A stretch of 64,000 bases of DNA from Streptomyces aculeolatus (GCF_020400605.1 NZ_JAINRD010000021.1:62001-126000), one strand, 5' to 3'; positions 8,040-15,964 are shown, numbered from the stretch's first letter. Notes: generated by a model not told the origin, from the sequence alone. Numbers and translations: made by a program.

Positions 8040-10276
8040 GGGGTGCTTCCTCCGGGGTGGTTCGCGGCGGGCGTGAGGGCGAAGTTGTCGCCGAACACAC
8101 CCTCGGGGTCGTAGACGCTCTTCAGCTCACGCAGACGCGAGAGGGTCCGTGGGGGCCAGGCCGCGGCGATCCGCTCGGGCCGGAGGCTGGACTCGAAGCT
8201 GATGTAGAGGCCGTCGAGGAAGGGGCTCAGCCGGGCCCAGGCCCGGTCGACCACCTCGTCGGCACCGCCCATCACCACCAGCGAGAAGGTCGCGTCGCGG
8301 TGGGCGTAGGCCGTGGCGTCCGCGGGAACATCGGCGACGGCGCCGCCGACCGAGCGAAGCTGGAACCATCCGATCGCGCCGCTGCGGATCACGCGAGCCG
8401 CCGCCGCGGCGAACTGCGGGGTCACGTGCCGGAGCAGACCGCTGCGTGAGACCGGTTCACCGTGGGAGACCGGTGGGTCATCACTCGCATTGTCCATCGC
8501 GGCCGCGTAGGACGTGATGACGATGTCCTGGGCGTACACTTTGGAGATCGCGGCCAGTGGCTCCAGCCGGGCGCGCACGGTCTCCGGGTCCGAGGAGTCG
8601 ACCATGGTGCGGCTCACCGCGAGCGCTGGTCGCCCGCCGCGCGGAGGCGCCACGATGACGAAGCTGGTGAGGTCCCGCGGTGAGTCCTCGACCGCCCGGC
8701 CCCATTCGACGAGGTAGCGCTCGAGGTCGCCCGCATCCTGGGTGAGCCGGGCGAAGGCGACCGCGCCCACGTCGTCGGCCTCGAACTCGAAGGCAGTGAC
8801 GATCCCGAAGTTCGCGCCCGCCCCTCGCACGGCCCAGAAGAGATCGGGGTTCTCCGAATCGTCGGCCCGCACGACGGAGCCGTCCGCGAGCACCATCTCC
8901 ACGGCCCGCAGGCGGTCGATGGTCAGTCCGTGCCCGCGCGCGAGGTACCCGATGCCCCCCGCCGTGGCCAGGCCGCCCACCCCGACACCCCCGTAGTCGC
9001 CCGAACTCAACGCCCAGCCGTAGGGCTCCAGTGCGGCCGCCACCTCGGCCCAGCGCGCACCCGGGCCGATGCGCACCCGGCGTGTCTTCCTGTCGAGCAC
9101 CTCGATCGCATTCATCAGTGACACGTCGATGACGATCCCGCCGTCATTGGTGGAGCGGCCGGAGACCCCGTGCCCGGCGCTTCGCCGAGACAGGGCCACG
9201 CCGGGATGCCGGCGGGCGAACGCGAGCGCCTGGGTCACCTGCTCGTTCGTCGCCGCCCGCAGGATGATCCCGGGCGCACCGCCGCGCAGGTACCCGGACC
9301 GCAGCCGGGCGTAGGCCGGATCACCGGGCTCGACGACCTCGGCCATCTCCGGCGGAGCGCCCTCGTAGTCGATCCCCGGCAGGCGCCTGGCGCGCACGGC
9401 GGACCGCCTGACCCGCGCGCCCGACCATCCGCGCGGAAGCACCGCGTCCGCAGCCGCCCGCAGGGCCGGGGCGACCTCGCTCGCGAAGCCTGCCGCGACG
9501 TCTCGCTCCACGGCGTCCAGCACGATGGTGCCCACCCCGTGCTCGACGACGAGTGGCAGCAGGTCGTTCACCCAGTCCGCGGCGGTCCCGGTGAACCTGC
9601 CTGTCCGCTCGCCGAAGCCACCGCGGATCGTGATCCGTCTGCGGATCTCACGGGGATCGCGGCCGGCCCCTCGCGCCGCCTCGTCGACTGCGCGGTTGCC
9701 CTGCGTCAACGTGACGGCGTCGCACCCCGTCGACCACTCGTCAGCCCGCAGCCCGACCAACCGGAGCAGGTCTTGGCCCTGGCCGTCCACGGAGATCGGC
9801 ACGTCGTGCGCGGGCGCGGCCTTCTCAGCTCCCGCGAGACGGTAGAAGCGGCCGGTGAACCGGCCGAGGCCACGGTCGAGGACATTCCAGAGCTCGCGAA
9901 CGACGGCGATCTCTTCACCCAGTGCCGCGACCGAATCGGCTGTCCCGGACGCGGCGGTTGGCGGGCCCCCTCGGAAAGCCAGTTCGACCCTGCCTTCGGT
10001 GAGCCGATCCAGGCTTGCGACGGCTCGTGCGAGCATCGCCGGATGGAGGGTGGCGGGGCGTGCCTCCAGCACCAGTCCGGGAGAGACCGTCGCCGCGGCG
10101 ATCCAGGACGCCACAGTCGACGGTTCGAGATCGTCGCCTGCGGTTCCGGCCGGGACGACCAGCAAGTCCAGCCCCCACTGCTCGGCCAGGCCCGCCACTT
10201 CGACCAACCGGCCGGGTCCGCAGTCGGCGTCAGAGGGCAGGTGCAGCCCGAACCTCAGCGCGTGCCCGTAGTTCAT
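8036..10276 (-). CDS. fused LLM-class oxidoreductase + PCMH-type FAD-linked oxidoreductase (BBE-like)
   Basis: 746 residues in one uninterrupted frame. Residues 1-285 are a luciferase-like (LLM) domain; after a short Arg-rich linker (about 283-300), residues 315-746 are a berberine-bridge-type FAD oxidoreductase. His369 in RRSAGHGVSG matches the histidine that carries covalent FAD. The segment SSGDYGGVGVGGLA (425-437) has no Cys, so only a single histidyl attachment is expected. The C-terminal YDPEGVFGDNF fits the BBE domain end. The ATG at 10276 is chosen over a TTG at 10315 because the N-terminus then matches the downstream LLM paralogue. First gene of the minus-strand operon and divergent from hxlR-like 10396. 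Such a two-flavoenzyme fusion is unusual to me. Confidence 0.88.
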   Translation of the reverse strand: MNYGHALRFGLHLPSDADCGPGRLVEVAGLAEQWGLDLLVVPAGTAGDDLEPSTVASWIAAATVSPGLVLEARPATLHPAMLARAVASLDRLTEGRVELAFRGGPPTAASGTADSVAALGEEIAVVRELWNVLDRGLGRFTGRFYRLAGAEKAAPAHDVPISVDGQGQDLLRLVGLRADEWSTGCDAVTLTQGNRAVDEAARGAGRDPREIRRRITIRGGFGERTGRFTGTAADWVNDLLPLVVEHGVGTIVLDAVERDVAAGFASEVAPALRAAADAVLPRGWSGARVRRSAVRARRLPGIDYEGAPPEMAEVVEPGDPAYARLRSGYLRGGAPGIILRAATNEQVTQALAFARRHPGVALSRRSAGHGVSGRSTNDGGIVIDVSLMNAIEVLDRKTRRVRIGPGARWAEVAAALEPYGWALSSGDYGGVGVGGLATAGGIGYLARGHGLTIDRLRAVEMVLADGSVVRADDSENPDLFWAVRGAGANFGIVTAFEFEADDVGAVAFARLTQDAGDLERYLVEWGRAVEDSPRDLTSFVIVAPPRGGRPALAVSRTMVDSSDPETVRARLEPLAAISKVYAQDIVITSYAAAMDNASDDPPVSHGEPVSRSGLLRHVTPQFAAAAARVIRSGAIGWFQLRSVGGAVADVPADATAYAHRDATFSLVVMGGADEVVDRAWARLSPFLDGLYISFESSLRPERIAAAWPPRTLSRLRELKSVYDPEGVFGDNFALTPAANHPGGSTP

Positions 10277-10351
10277 AGCGCGTGGTGACAGGCCGAGTGT
10301 GCGTTCATGGACCAAGGCTGCACGGCGATGATCACAGGCAACAAACGGGAC

Positions 10352-10364
10352 ATGACCAGGTCAT
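10352..10364. promoter_or_regulatory. candidate operator between hxlR-like gene and oxidoreductase operon
   Basis: ATGACC-A-GGTCAT is a perfect 13-base palindrome in the 119-base divergent intergenic region, a place where an HxlR-type repressor would be expected to bind. A second short palindrome, GACCGGTC, overlaps the first codons of the regulator (10398-10405). Confidence 0.45.
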
Positions 10365-10395
10365 CAAAAGTGACACGCTCCAGTATCGTGACCGT

Positions 10396-10788
10396 ATGAC
10401 CGGTCCTCGACAGCCCGATGATTCCTCCGCCACCGCGGGCCAGAGCCGCCCGGAAGCGGGCTACGAACACATCGACGACGACGTGTGCCGCAGTTTTCAG
10501 CGCTCGGTCGAGATCGTGGGCAAGAAGTGGAGCGCCGCGGTGCTCCTGGCGGCGATGCGGGGCGCGCGCCGATTCGTCGACTACCGAGCGCGGATCCCCG
10601 GAATCTCGAACCACCTTCTGTCCCAGCGTCTGCGTGAGCTCGAGGGCCACCGACTCATTGAGCGGCTCGTGGTGCCGACGACGCCGGTCCAGATCACGTA
10701 CCGGCCCACCGAACAAGGCGCCAGCCTGATGCGTGTCCTGCATCCGCTGATCGAATGGAGCGCCAAGAACGAGGTCATGGACACCTGA
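10396..10788 (+). CDS. HxlR-family winged-helix transcriptional regulator
   Basis: From the ATG at 10396 it is 130 residues. The HxlR signature is clear: CRSFQRSVEIVGKKWSAAVL, FVDYRARIPGISNHLLSQRLRELE (recognition helix) and YRPTEQGASL. A single Cys near the start of the DNA-binding domain (in DDVCRSF) is the position that senses electrophiles or oxidation in YodB/HypR-type members. It is transcribed away from the flavoenzyme operon with a palindrome between them, so it most likely represses that operon and itself. An upstream in-frame GTG (10282) would overlap the opposing gene's start region and is not used here. Confidence 0.88.
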   Translation: MTGPRQPDDSSATAGQSRPEAGYEHIDDDVCRSFQRSVEIVGKKWSAAVLLAAMRGARRFVDYRARIPGISNHLLSQRLRELEGHRLIERLVVPTTPVQITYRPTEQGASLMRVLHPLIEWSAKNEVMDT

Positions 10789-10897
10789 CGAGCTGGTCGC
10801 ATGCCGCCCACGCACCCGATCCGTTGCGTACTGGGACCGGTGATTGCGCGGGCGGCCGCTCGCGATGTGGCTTCAGCGGTGCGGGGACAGGAACGGG

Positions 10898-11040
10898 TTA
10901 CGGGACCAGGACGATCTTTCCCGTGGCGTGGCCGGCGGCCTCGACATGCGACAAGACACCGGACAGCTACCTCGCCGCCCTCCACCTCCGCGGCACCGTC
11001 ATCTGGCTTCACAGCCTCCAACCGACACCTTGATCGCGAC
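10898..11040 (-). pseudogene. decayed C-terminus of a zinc-type/quinone alcohol dehydrogenase (MDR)
   Basis: Read on the minus strand, the segment ending at TAA (10898-10900) gives LSGVLSHVEAAGHATGKIVL, the characteristic end of MDR-family quinone/zinc alcohol dehydrogenases. Directly upstream, an in-frame TAG appears. The plausible preceding piece (VKPDDGAAEVEGGEVAVR) lies in a different frame, so the region carries at least one frameshift or deletion. No start or cofactor domain remains. The whole 10789-11092 gap holds only this remnant. Confidence 0.55.
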
Positions 11041-11092
11041 TCCCCACAGGCACCTAGGGGGCGGCCTTGTGGGCGCAGGGCCCGCGGCAGAG

Positions 11093-11692
11093 CTACAACT
11101 TCAGCAGCCGCTCCGCGAGGTCGCGGTAGTCGCGGAGCGCGAGGCGCAGGCGCTCGGTCTCCGCGTTCTCGGCACCCTCGGCGCCGCGGGCGCGGCGGCT
11201 CAGGTCGCGGCAGGTGCCGCGGCGCTCCGCGAGGAGCGCGGCGACCCGCTCGCCGAGGTCCCCGAGGACGGCGCAGGCGTCGTCGACGGCACCCGGCGGG
11301 TCGTCCACGAAGCGGCCCGTGGCCCGGTGCAGCCGGTCGCCCAACTCGTCCCGTTCGGCCCGCGCCAGCAGCGGTCGGGCCGTACCGCCGGAGTCGTCGT
11401 CCGCGGACGGCACCGGACCGGACGCCGGGGACGCCGGGGTTCCGGGGGCGGGGGCCACGGGGTCGGCGACCGCCACCGGGTCGGCGGCCACCGCCCCGGC
11501 GGTCGCTACGGGATCGGTCGCCGTGGGGCCACCCTGCGCCGGGCGGGCTTTCGCCGGCACCGGGGCGCCGGACGGCTCGGTGCGGGCCGGCTCCCGGGCC
11601 TCCGCCGCCGCTTCGACGTCGTCCCGCTCGCGGACCCCGGCGCCGCCGGTCCGCCGGTCCTCGGCCGCGTCGCGTTCCCGCGCGCCCGTCAC
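11093..11692 (-). CDS. hypothetical protein, Pro/Ala-rich with C-terminal charged helices
   Basis: 199 residues from a GTG whose GTGA overlaps the stop of the preceding gene by four bases. The first ~100 residues are low-complexity and acidic/Pro/Ala-rich (DPVATAGAVAADPVAVADPV). The C-terminal 90 residues are predicted helical and amphipathic (ERDELGDRLHRATGRFVDD, then ERLRLALRDYRDLAERLLKL). No catalytic motif is visible. Coupling to the membrane-anchored protein upstream suggests the two work together, and similar pairs occur in streptomycetes, but I know of no assigned function. Confidence 0.7.
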   Translation of the reverse strand: MTGARERDAAEDRRTGGAGVRERDDVEAAAEAREPARTEPSGAPVPAKARPAQGGPTATDPVATAGAVAADPVAVADPVAPAPGTPASPASGPVPSADDDSGGTARPLLARAERDELGDRLHRATGRFVDDPPGAVDDACAVLGDLGERVAALLAERRGTCRDLSRRARGAEGAENAETERLRLALRDYRDLAERLLKL

Positions 11693-12417
11693 GATCCGCT
11701 CCCGTCCCGGCCGTCGCCGCGGCGCGCCGCCCACGGCGCGTGTACGCGCTCGGCCAGCCGGCGCCCGCCGCCGCCCGCACGGGTGGCGGGCGCGGCCTTC
11801 GCGGTCTCCGGGTCCTCCGCCGCCGGCGCCTTCGGCAGTGCGCCGGAGGGGGCGGGCCGGCCGGCCAGTTCCGTGTACAGCTCCCGGGTGCGGAGCAGCG
11901 CCGTGCGGGCCTCCTCGGTGGGCGGCTCCGCGCCCGCGCCGCCGGGCCCGGTCTGGGCCAGCCGGTGCAGCCGCCGGTAGTCGCCGACGCGCCGCGGGTG
12001 GTGGACGGAGAGGGCGGCGACCCGTTCGTCGTACTCCTCGGCGGGGTAGCCGCAGTCGGCGGCGAGCCGCGCGATGAGCCGGTCGGCCTCGGCGGCTGCG
12101 CGGGTGGGCGAGTCGACGAAGTGCTCCTGGACCAGGCTCCATTCGGCGTCGTAGCGCTCGCGGGCCGCGGGGTCGAGGCCTGCGGTCCGCAGTTTGCCGT
12201 ACTTGCGGACGCGCTCGGCCAGCTCCTTCTCGGCGGCCCCGCGGTCGCCGTCGTGGCGCTCGACCGTACGGTCGTACTCCGGTCCGAAGCGCCGCCGCAG
12301 TCCTCGCGTACCGCCTGGCAGGCGGAGGCCGAGGAGGTCTCCGCGGTTGCCCATGACTATCAGGGCCGCTGCTGCGGCGACGGCCACGACCACGATGATG
12401 ATCAGCCACACAGTCAT
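11689..12417 (-). CDS. hypothetical membrane-anchored protein
   Basis: 242 residues with one N-terminal membrane span (WLIIIVVVAVAAAAALIVM, residues 4-22) and a cytoplasmic, Arg/Glu-rich body. The body carries a recognisable block, FGPEYDRTVERHDGDRGAAEKELAERV, shared by small streptomycete membrane proteins, with repeated helical heptads that could form a coiled coil. The C-terminal 40 residues are Gly/Arg-rich. It is first in a two-gene minus-strand operon with the 199-residue protein. Function unknown. Confidence 0.75.
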   Translation of the reverse strand: MTVWLIIIVVVAVAAAAALIVMGNRGDLLGLRLPGGTRGLRRRFGPEYDRTVERHDGDRGAAEKELAERVRKYGKLRTAGLDPAARERYDAEWSLVQEHFVDSPTRAAAEADRLIARLAADCGYPAEEYDERVAALSVHHPRRVGDYRRLHRLAQTGPGGAGAEPPTEEARTALLRTRELYTELAGRPAPSGALPKAPAAEDPETAKAAPATRAGGGGRRLAERVHAPWAARRGDGRDGSGS

Positions 12418-12570
12418 AGAAGGCGGCTAGCCCGTATCGCCCGCGGCAAACACGGGGGTTGGCGTCGGGCGGCTGCCCGCGGCGCTGCGGGCGGGGCCGC
12501 GGCGCCCGGTCGGCGACACCCGAACCGCGGTGCGCGGCACGGGAGTTCCGCGCCGCGCACCGCGTGCCGT

Positions 12571-12610
12571 GGGGCCGCCGTGGGCCGCCGTGGGCCGCCG
12601 TGGGCCGCCG
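12571..12610. repeat. 10-bp tandem repeat (4 units)
   Basis: The unit TGGGCCGCCG occurs four times in a row (the first with G in place of T). It sits in the 238-base gap downstream of the HNH nuclease gene and merges into the hairpin at 12602-12631. It probably arose by slippage in GC-rich DNA. Confidence 0.7.
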
Positions 12611-12631
12611 GGCCCGGGGGTCCGGCGGCCC
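12602..12631 (-). terminator. hairpin terminator of the HNH nuclease gene
   Basis: GGGCCGCCGG (12602-12611) pairs perfectly with CCGGCGGCCC (12622-12631) around a 10-base loop. It is 25 bases past the HNH stop on the minus strand. There is no U-run, as is common in streptomycete terminators. Confidence 0.5.
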
Positions 12632-12632
12632 A

Positions 12633-12656
12633 CAGGCCGTCAGGCCGTCAGGCCGT
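12633..12656. repeat. 8-bp tandem repeat (3 units) at the HNH gene's 3' end
   Basis: Three exact head-to-tail copies of CAGGCCGT run from just beyond the hairpin up to the stop codon of the HNH gene. Function, if any, is unknown. Confidence 0.65.
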
Positions 12657-13318
12657 CAGCAGCCGGAGAGGACGGACTCCAGTGCCGACTTCTCCGCCTC
12701 GTCGGCGGTCAGGTCGTACGTGTGCTTGACCCACACCCACATGCTCGCGTAGGTGCAGTGGTACTCGGTCGACGGCGGCATCCACTCCGCCGGGTCCTTG
12801 TCTCCCTTGGACTGGTTGACGTTGTCGGTCACCGCGAGCAGCTGGGCGATGTCGAGGTCGTTGGCGAACTTCTCGCGGTCGCCGGTGCTCCATCCGCTGG
12901 CGCCGGAGCGCCAGGCCTCGGCCAGCGGCACCATGTGGTCGATGTCGACGTCGGAGGAGGCGGTCCAGGTCTCGCCGTCGTACGGGGAGTACCACGAACC
13001 GCTGACCGCGGCGCAGCTGGCGTCCTGCTCGACGTTCTCGCCGTCCCGCTGGAGGACGACCTCGCGGGTGTTGCAGGCCCCGGACTGGGTGCTCCAGTGC
13101 GGGAACAGGTCGCGGTCGTAGCCGTCGGAGGAGCCTTCGGGCGCGGTGGTGACCTCGGCGAGGTAGCCGAGCGCGGTGTCGGGGCTCGGCGGGGCGGGCG
13201 GTTCGGCCTGGGCGTTGGGTGCCGCGGTCAGCAGCAGGGCCGCGGCCGCGAGCGGCGCGGCGAGGTGACGCGCGTAGACCTTGAGCCGCGACAGCGGCGG
13301 CAGAGAAATACCGGACAT
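12656..13318 (-). CDS. secreted HNH endonuclease-family protein (DUF1524-like)
   Basis: 220 residues from the ATG at 13318. A Sec signal peptide is visible: basic start, hydrophobic APLAAAALLLTAAP, then a probable AQA cleavage site near residue 38. The mature part has the His-Asn-His-type active-site region DVDIDHMVPLAEAWRSG (123-139) and the later block DNVNQSKGDKDPAEW. Four Cys (82, 102, 180s and the final residue) could form disulfides, fitting an extracellular nuclease. It probably degrades nucleic acid outside the cell. The longer in-frame start at 13423 would put extra sequence before the signal peptide and is rejected. Confidence 0.9.
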   Translation of the reverse strand: MSGISLPPLSRLKVYARHLAAPLAAAALLLTAAPNAQAEPPAPPSPDTALGYLAEVTTAPEGSSDGYDRDLFPHWSTQSGACNTREVVLQRDGENVEQDASCAAVSGSWYSPYDGETWTASSDVDIDHMVPLAEAWRSGASGWSTGDREKFANDLDIAQLLAVTDNVNQSKGDKDPAEWMPPSTEYHCTYASMWVWVKHTYDLTADEAEKSALESVLSGC

Positions 13319-13346
13319 ACGAACTCCCGGATCTATGGGGGGTGTT

Positions 13347-13358
13347 GTGCACGTGCAC
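13347..13358. promoter_or_regulatory. 12-bp palindrome upstream of the HNH nuclease gene
   Basis: GTGCACGTGCAC is a perfect palindrome 29 bases before the nuclease ATG, where an operator would overlap the promoter or leader. The binding factor is unknown. Confidence 0.35.
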
Positions 13359-13503
13359 GTGATGCTGGCGATGCGAAGTGTCGTTTCTGCAGTCGCCAGG
13401 TAACACCTTGAGGACATGGCCATGTCACCCGCAAGACCGCGTCGCGGGTTTGTCCTCCCGCGCCCCCGGCGCCGCCTCCCCGCAACCCGACTACGCTCGG
13501 GTG

Positions 13504-14352
13504 GTGCTGCCCGTCAACATCACCCTCGCGGCCGTGCTCACGGCCCTGTTGGCCGCCGCGGTCAGCGTCGCCGCGGTGGCCCGGCTCGGCGAGGGGCAGG
13601 AGCACCGGCAGACCGGAAAGCCCGCCCGCGGCGGCACGGGCGAAGGGGGCGGGAAGGGCCGGAAAACCCTCGGGGGCTCACCACACGCGCGCGCCATCGC
13701 CACCGCCGGGCTGCGCGCCGCCGCCCAACTCGCCGCCGTCTCCCTCGTCATCGGCTACGTCGTCCGCGCCGTGCCCCTGCTCCTGACCTTCGTGGCGCTG
13801 ATGTTCGCCGTCGCCGCCCGGACCGCGGGCCGCCGCATCACCCACAACCGCACCTGGCGCTGGGCCGCCGCCCCCATCGCCGCCGGGGTCGCCCCGGTCA
13901 TCGCCGTGCTGCTGCTCACCGGCCTCGTCGCGGTCGACGACATCGCCCTCATCCCGGTCAGCGGCATCCTCATCGGCGGCGCGCTGACCGGCACCGTACT
14001 GGCCGGGCGCCGCGCGCTCGACGAGCTGGCAGCCCGGCACGGCGAGGTGGAGGCGGGCCTCGCGCTCGGCCTGCCGGACCGCGAGGCGCGGTTGGAGATC
14101 GCCCGCCCGGCCGCCTCCGACGCCCTGATCCCCGGCCTCGACCAGACCCGCACCGTGGGCCTCGTCACACTCCCCGGCGCGTACGTCGGCATGCTGCTGG
14201 GCGGCGCGTCGCCGGTGGAGGCAGGTGCGGTGCAGCTTTTCGTGCTGGTCGCGCTGATGGCGGTGCAGGCGGTGGCGGTCGCGGTGGTGCTGGAGCTGGT
14301 CGCCCGCGGCCGGGTGCATCGCCTACACTCGGGGACGTCTGAAGGGGAGTAG
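13504..14352 (+). CDS. FetB-like (UPF0014) ABC-type permease
   Basis: 282 residues with about seven hydrophobic spans. The most telling block is the UPF0014/FetB signature: IALIPVSGILIGGALTGTVL, ARHGEVEAGLALG and PGAYVGMLLGGASPVEAG. Family members form the membrane part of metal (iron) export ABC transporters with an ATPase FetA; no fetA lies beside it here. A -10-like TACGCT ends six bases before the GTG at 13504, suggesting a leaderless transcript from that GTG (GTG 13501 is the alternative). Its stop codon lies inside the 5' conserved loop of the downstream riboswitch. Confidence 0.82.
   Translation: MLPVNITLAAVLTALLAAAVSVAAVARLGEGQEHRQTGKPARGGTGEGGGKGRKTLGGSPHARAIATAGLRAAAQLAAVSLVIGYVVRAVPLLLTFVALMFAVAARTAGRRITHNRTWRWAAAPIAAGVAPVIAVLLLTGLVAVDDIALIPVSGILIGGALTGTVLAGRRALDELAARHGEVEAGLALGLPDREARLEIARPAASDALIPGLDQTRTVGLVTLPGAYVGMLLGGASPVEAGAVQLFVLVALMAVQAVAVAVVLELVARGRVHRLHSGTSEGE
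14324..14329 (+). promoter_or_regulatory. possible -10 element for the riboswitch transcript
   Basis: TACACT inside the 3' end of the fetB-like gene lies about ten bases before the riboswitch P1 stem, the right place for a dedicated promoter. No convincing -35 hexamer is seen at 17-18 bases, so it stays tentative. Confidence 0.3.
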
Positions 14353-14462
14353 CCCTCAGCCGGTGTCGTCGACATACTGCCCAGCCCGCTGGGCCGGCGC
14401 CCGGAGCGCGGAACCGCACGGCCCGCAGGGCCGCGGGAAGTCCGCGCCGGCGAGACCTTCGG
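14339..14462 (+). ncRNA. yybP-ykoY manganese riboswitch
   Basis: The conserved elements appear in order. P1 is CTGAAGG (14339-14345) pairing with CCTTCGG (14456-14462). The 5' loop is GGGGAGTAG, the second conserved loop is TCGTCGACATACTG (14368-14381), and the 3' element is CGAGACCTT before P1 closes. This is the Mn2+-sensing class that controls manganese efflux or handling genes, and the next gene is a GDT1/TMEM165-type cation transporter, a known target class. The FetB-like reading frame ends at TAG inside the first conserved loop. Confidence 0.88.
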
Positions 14463-14511
14463 CCGCAGTGTCCTGTGACGCTGCCGTGCCGAGGTCTGCC
14501 CACCGCATACC

Positions 14512-14537
14512 CTCTCGGTACGGCGCCCGACCGAGAG
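14512..14537 (+). promoter_or_regulatory. expression-platform hairpin before the GDT1-like gene
   Basis: CTCTCGGT and ACCGAGAG form a perfect 8-bp stem with a 10-base loop. It ends three bases before the AGGA ribosome binding site of the transporter gene, so it could act as the switchable platform by opening or closing the site. Confidence 0.5.
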
Positions 14538-14545
14538 TAGGAACC

Positions 14546-15127
14546 TTGCTCAGCATCAGCACCGTCGCGATCGTCTTCGGCGTCGTCTTCCTCGCCGAAC
14601 TCCCCGACAAGACCGCGCTCGCCGGCCTCATGCTCGGTACCCGCTACCGCCCTTCCTACGTCTTCGCCGGCGTCGCCGCCGCCTTCGTCGTCCACGTCAG
14701 CCTCGCCATCGCCGCCGGCAGCCTGCTCGCGCAGCTCCCGCAGCGGCCGGTGCAGGCGATCGTCGGCGCGCTGTTCCTGGCGGGCGCGCTGGTCCTGCTG
14801 CTGAAGAAGGACGACGACGAGGAGGAGGTCAAGGCCCCCGCCGACCAGAGCTTCCTGAAGGTGGCGGGGGCGGGCTTCATGCTGATCCTGGTCGCCGAGT
14901 TCGGCGACCTGACGCAGATCATGACCGCCAACCTCGCCGCGCGCTACGACGACTGGCTGTCGGTCGGCATCGGCGCGGTGCTCGCGCTGTGGGCGGTGGC
15001 GGCGATCGGGATCCTGGGCGGCCGGACGCTGATGCGCTACGTGCCGCTGAAGCTGATCACGAAGGTGGCTGCGGGAGTCATGCTGGTGCTGGCGGGCTTC
15101 AGCATCTACGAGGCGATCAGGGGCTGA
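14546..15127 (+). CDS. GDT1/TMEM165 (UPF0016)-family cation transporter
   Basis: 193 residues from a TTG with AGGA five bases upstream. Two homologous three-helix halves are joined by an acidic cytoplasmic loop (KKDDDEEEV, 88-95). The duplicated E-x-G-D-(K/R)-(T/S) signature appears as ELPDKT (18-23, with Pro for Gly) and EFGDLT (118-123). Relatives export Mn2+ or exchange Ca2+/Mn2+ with H+. The upstream yybP-ykoY riboswitch supports manganese as the effector and probable substrate: high Mn2+ should raise expression. Confidence 0.92.
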   Translation: MLSISTVAIVFGVVFLAELPDKTALAGLMLGTRYRPSYVFAGVAAAFVVHVSLAIAAGSLLAQLPQRPVQAIVGALFLAGALVLLLKKDDDEEEVKAPADQSFLKVAGAGFMLILVAEFGDLTQIMTANLAARYDDWLSVGIGAVLALWAVAAIGILGGRTLMRYVPLKLITKVAAGVMLVLAGFSIYEAIRG

Positions 15128-15213
15128 GGCGCCCTCCCCCGCACACCCGCCCAAGGGTAGGCCGCGGCACTGACGTTCCGGCCGGCGCAGGCGCACAGTG
15201 CCGTATGCGGACC

Positions 15214-15240
15214 CCGGGCGGTACGGGACCGCCGCCCCGG
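15214..15240. terminator. candidate bidirectional terminator
   Basis: GGCGGT (15217-15222) and ACCGCC (15228-15233) pair around a 5-base loop, with further C/G-rich pairing after a bulge. It lies between the convergent transporter and HAD genes (15128-15301), a gap with no other feature that I can see. Confidence 0.3.
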
Positions 15241-15301
15241 CCCCCGGCGGCGGCCGGCCGGAGCCCCGGCGGCGGTCGGCCCCGGCCGCGCGCTCCTCCG
15301 G

Positions 15302-15964
15302 CTACGCGAGCGCCAGTTGCAGCGCGCCGCCGCCCAGCGGCCGGATCCGTACCCCCGCCAGCGACTCCACGTGCAGGTCCGGCCCCTCCCCCGCCGCCCG
15401 CGGGCCGACGCCCACGACCCGCATCCCGGCCGCCCGCGCCGCCGCGATACCCGCCGCCGCGTCCTCGAAGACGACGCAGTCGGCGGGCGCGAACCCCAGG
15501 TCGGCGGCGCCCTTGAGGAACCCCTCCGGGTCCGGCTTGCTGGCGCTCACGCACTCGGCCGTGACGGCGATCGCGGGCACCGGCAGCCCGGCGGCGGCCA
15601 TCCGGGCCTGCGACAGCGCGCGGTCGGCGGACGTGACGAGCGCGTGCGGCAGCCCGGCCAGGGCCGCCAGGAACTCCGGCGCACCGGGCACGGGGACGAT
15701 GCCGTCGGTGTCGGCGGTCTCCCAGGCGAGCATGCGCGCGTTGTCGGCGAGGTTCTGTTCGACGGGCCGCTCGGGGAAGAGGTGCGCCATGGTGGCGTGC
15801 GCCTGCCGCCCGTGGGCGTGGCGCAGGATCTCCTCGGCGTCCTTGCCGTTCTCGGTGGCCCAGCGGCGCCAGATGCGCTCGACGACGGCGTCGGAGTTGA
15901 GGAGCGTGCCGTCCATGTCGAGGAGCAGCGCCTTGAAGGCACCTATGTCCGTGGGCCTGCCCAT
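15302..15964 (-). CDS. HAD-superfamily sugar-phosphatase-like hydrolase
   Basis: 220 residues from the ATG at 15964. All HAD motifs are readable: I, LLDMDGTLLNSD with nucleophile Asp16 and Asp18; II, VTSAD; III, Lys in SASKPDPEGFL; IV, VFEDAAAGIAAA. The alpha-helical cap between motifs I and II and the SKPDPE.FL pattern are typical of small sugar/polyol phosphatases and beta-phosphoglucomutase-like enzymes. Cytoplasmic phosphate-ester hydrolysis is expected; the substrate is not known. It stands alone, converging on the transporter gene, with the TetR gene behind it on the same strand. Confidence 0.88.
   Translation of the reverse strand: MGRPTDIGAFKALLLDMDGTLLNSDAVVERIWRRWATENGKDAEEILRHAHGRQAHATMAHLFPERPVEQNLADNARMLAWETADTDGIVPVPGAPEFLAALAGLPHALVTSADRALSQARMAAAGLPVPAIAVTAECVSASKPDPEGFLKGAADLGFAPADCVVFEDAAAGIAAARAAGMRVVGVGPRAAGEGPDLHVESLAGVRIRPLGGGALQLALA

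Noticed and set aside
7138..8100. An upstream extension of the LAL regulator through the LLM gene
   Set aside because: The extension overlaps a complete LLM oxidoreductase in another frame and is Arg/Pro-rich; the real start is the TGATG at 7137.
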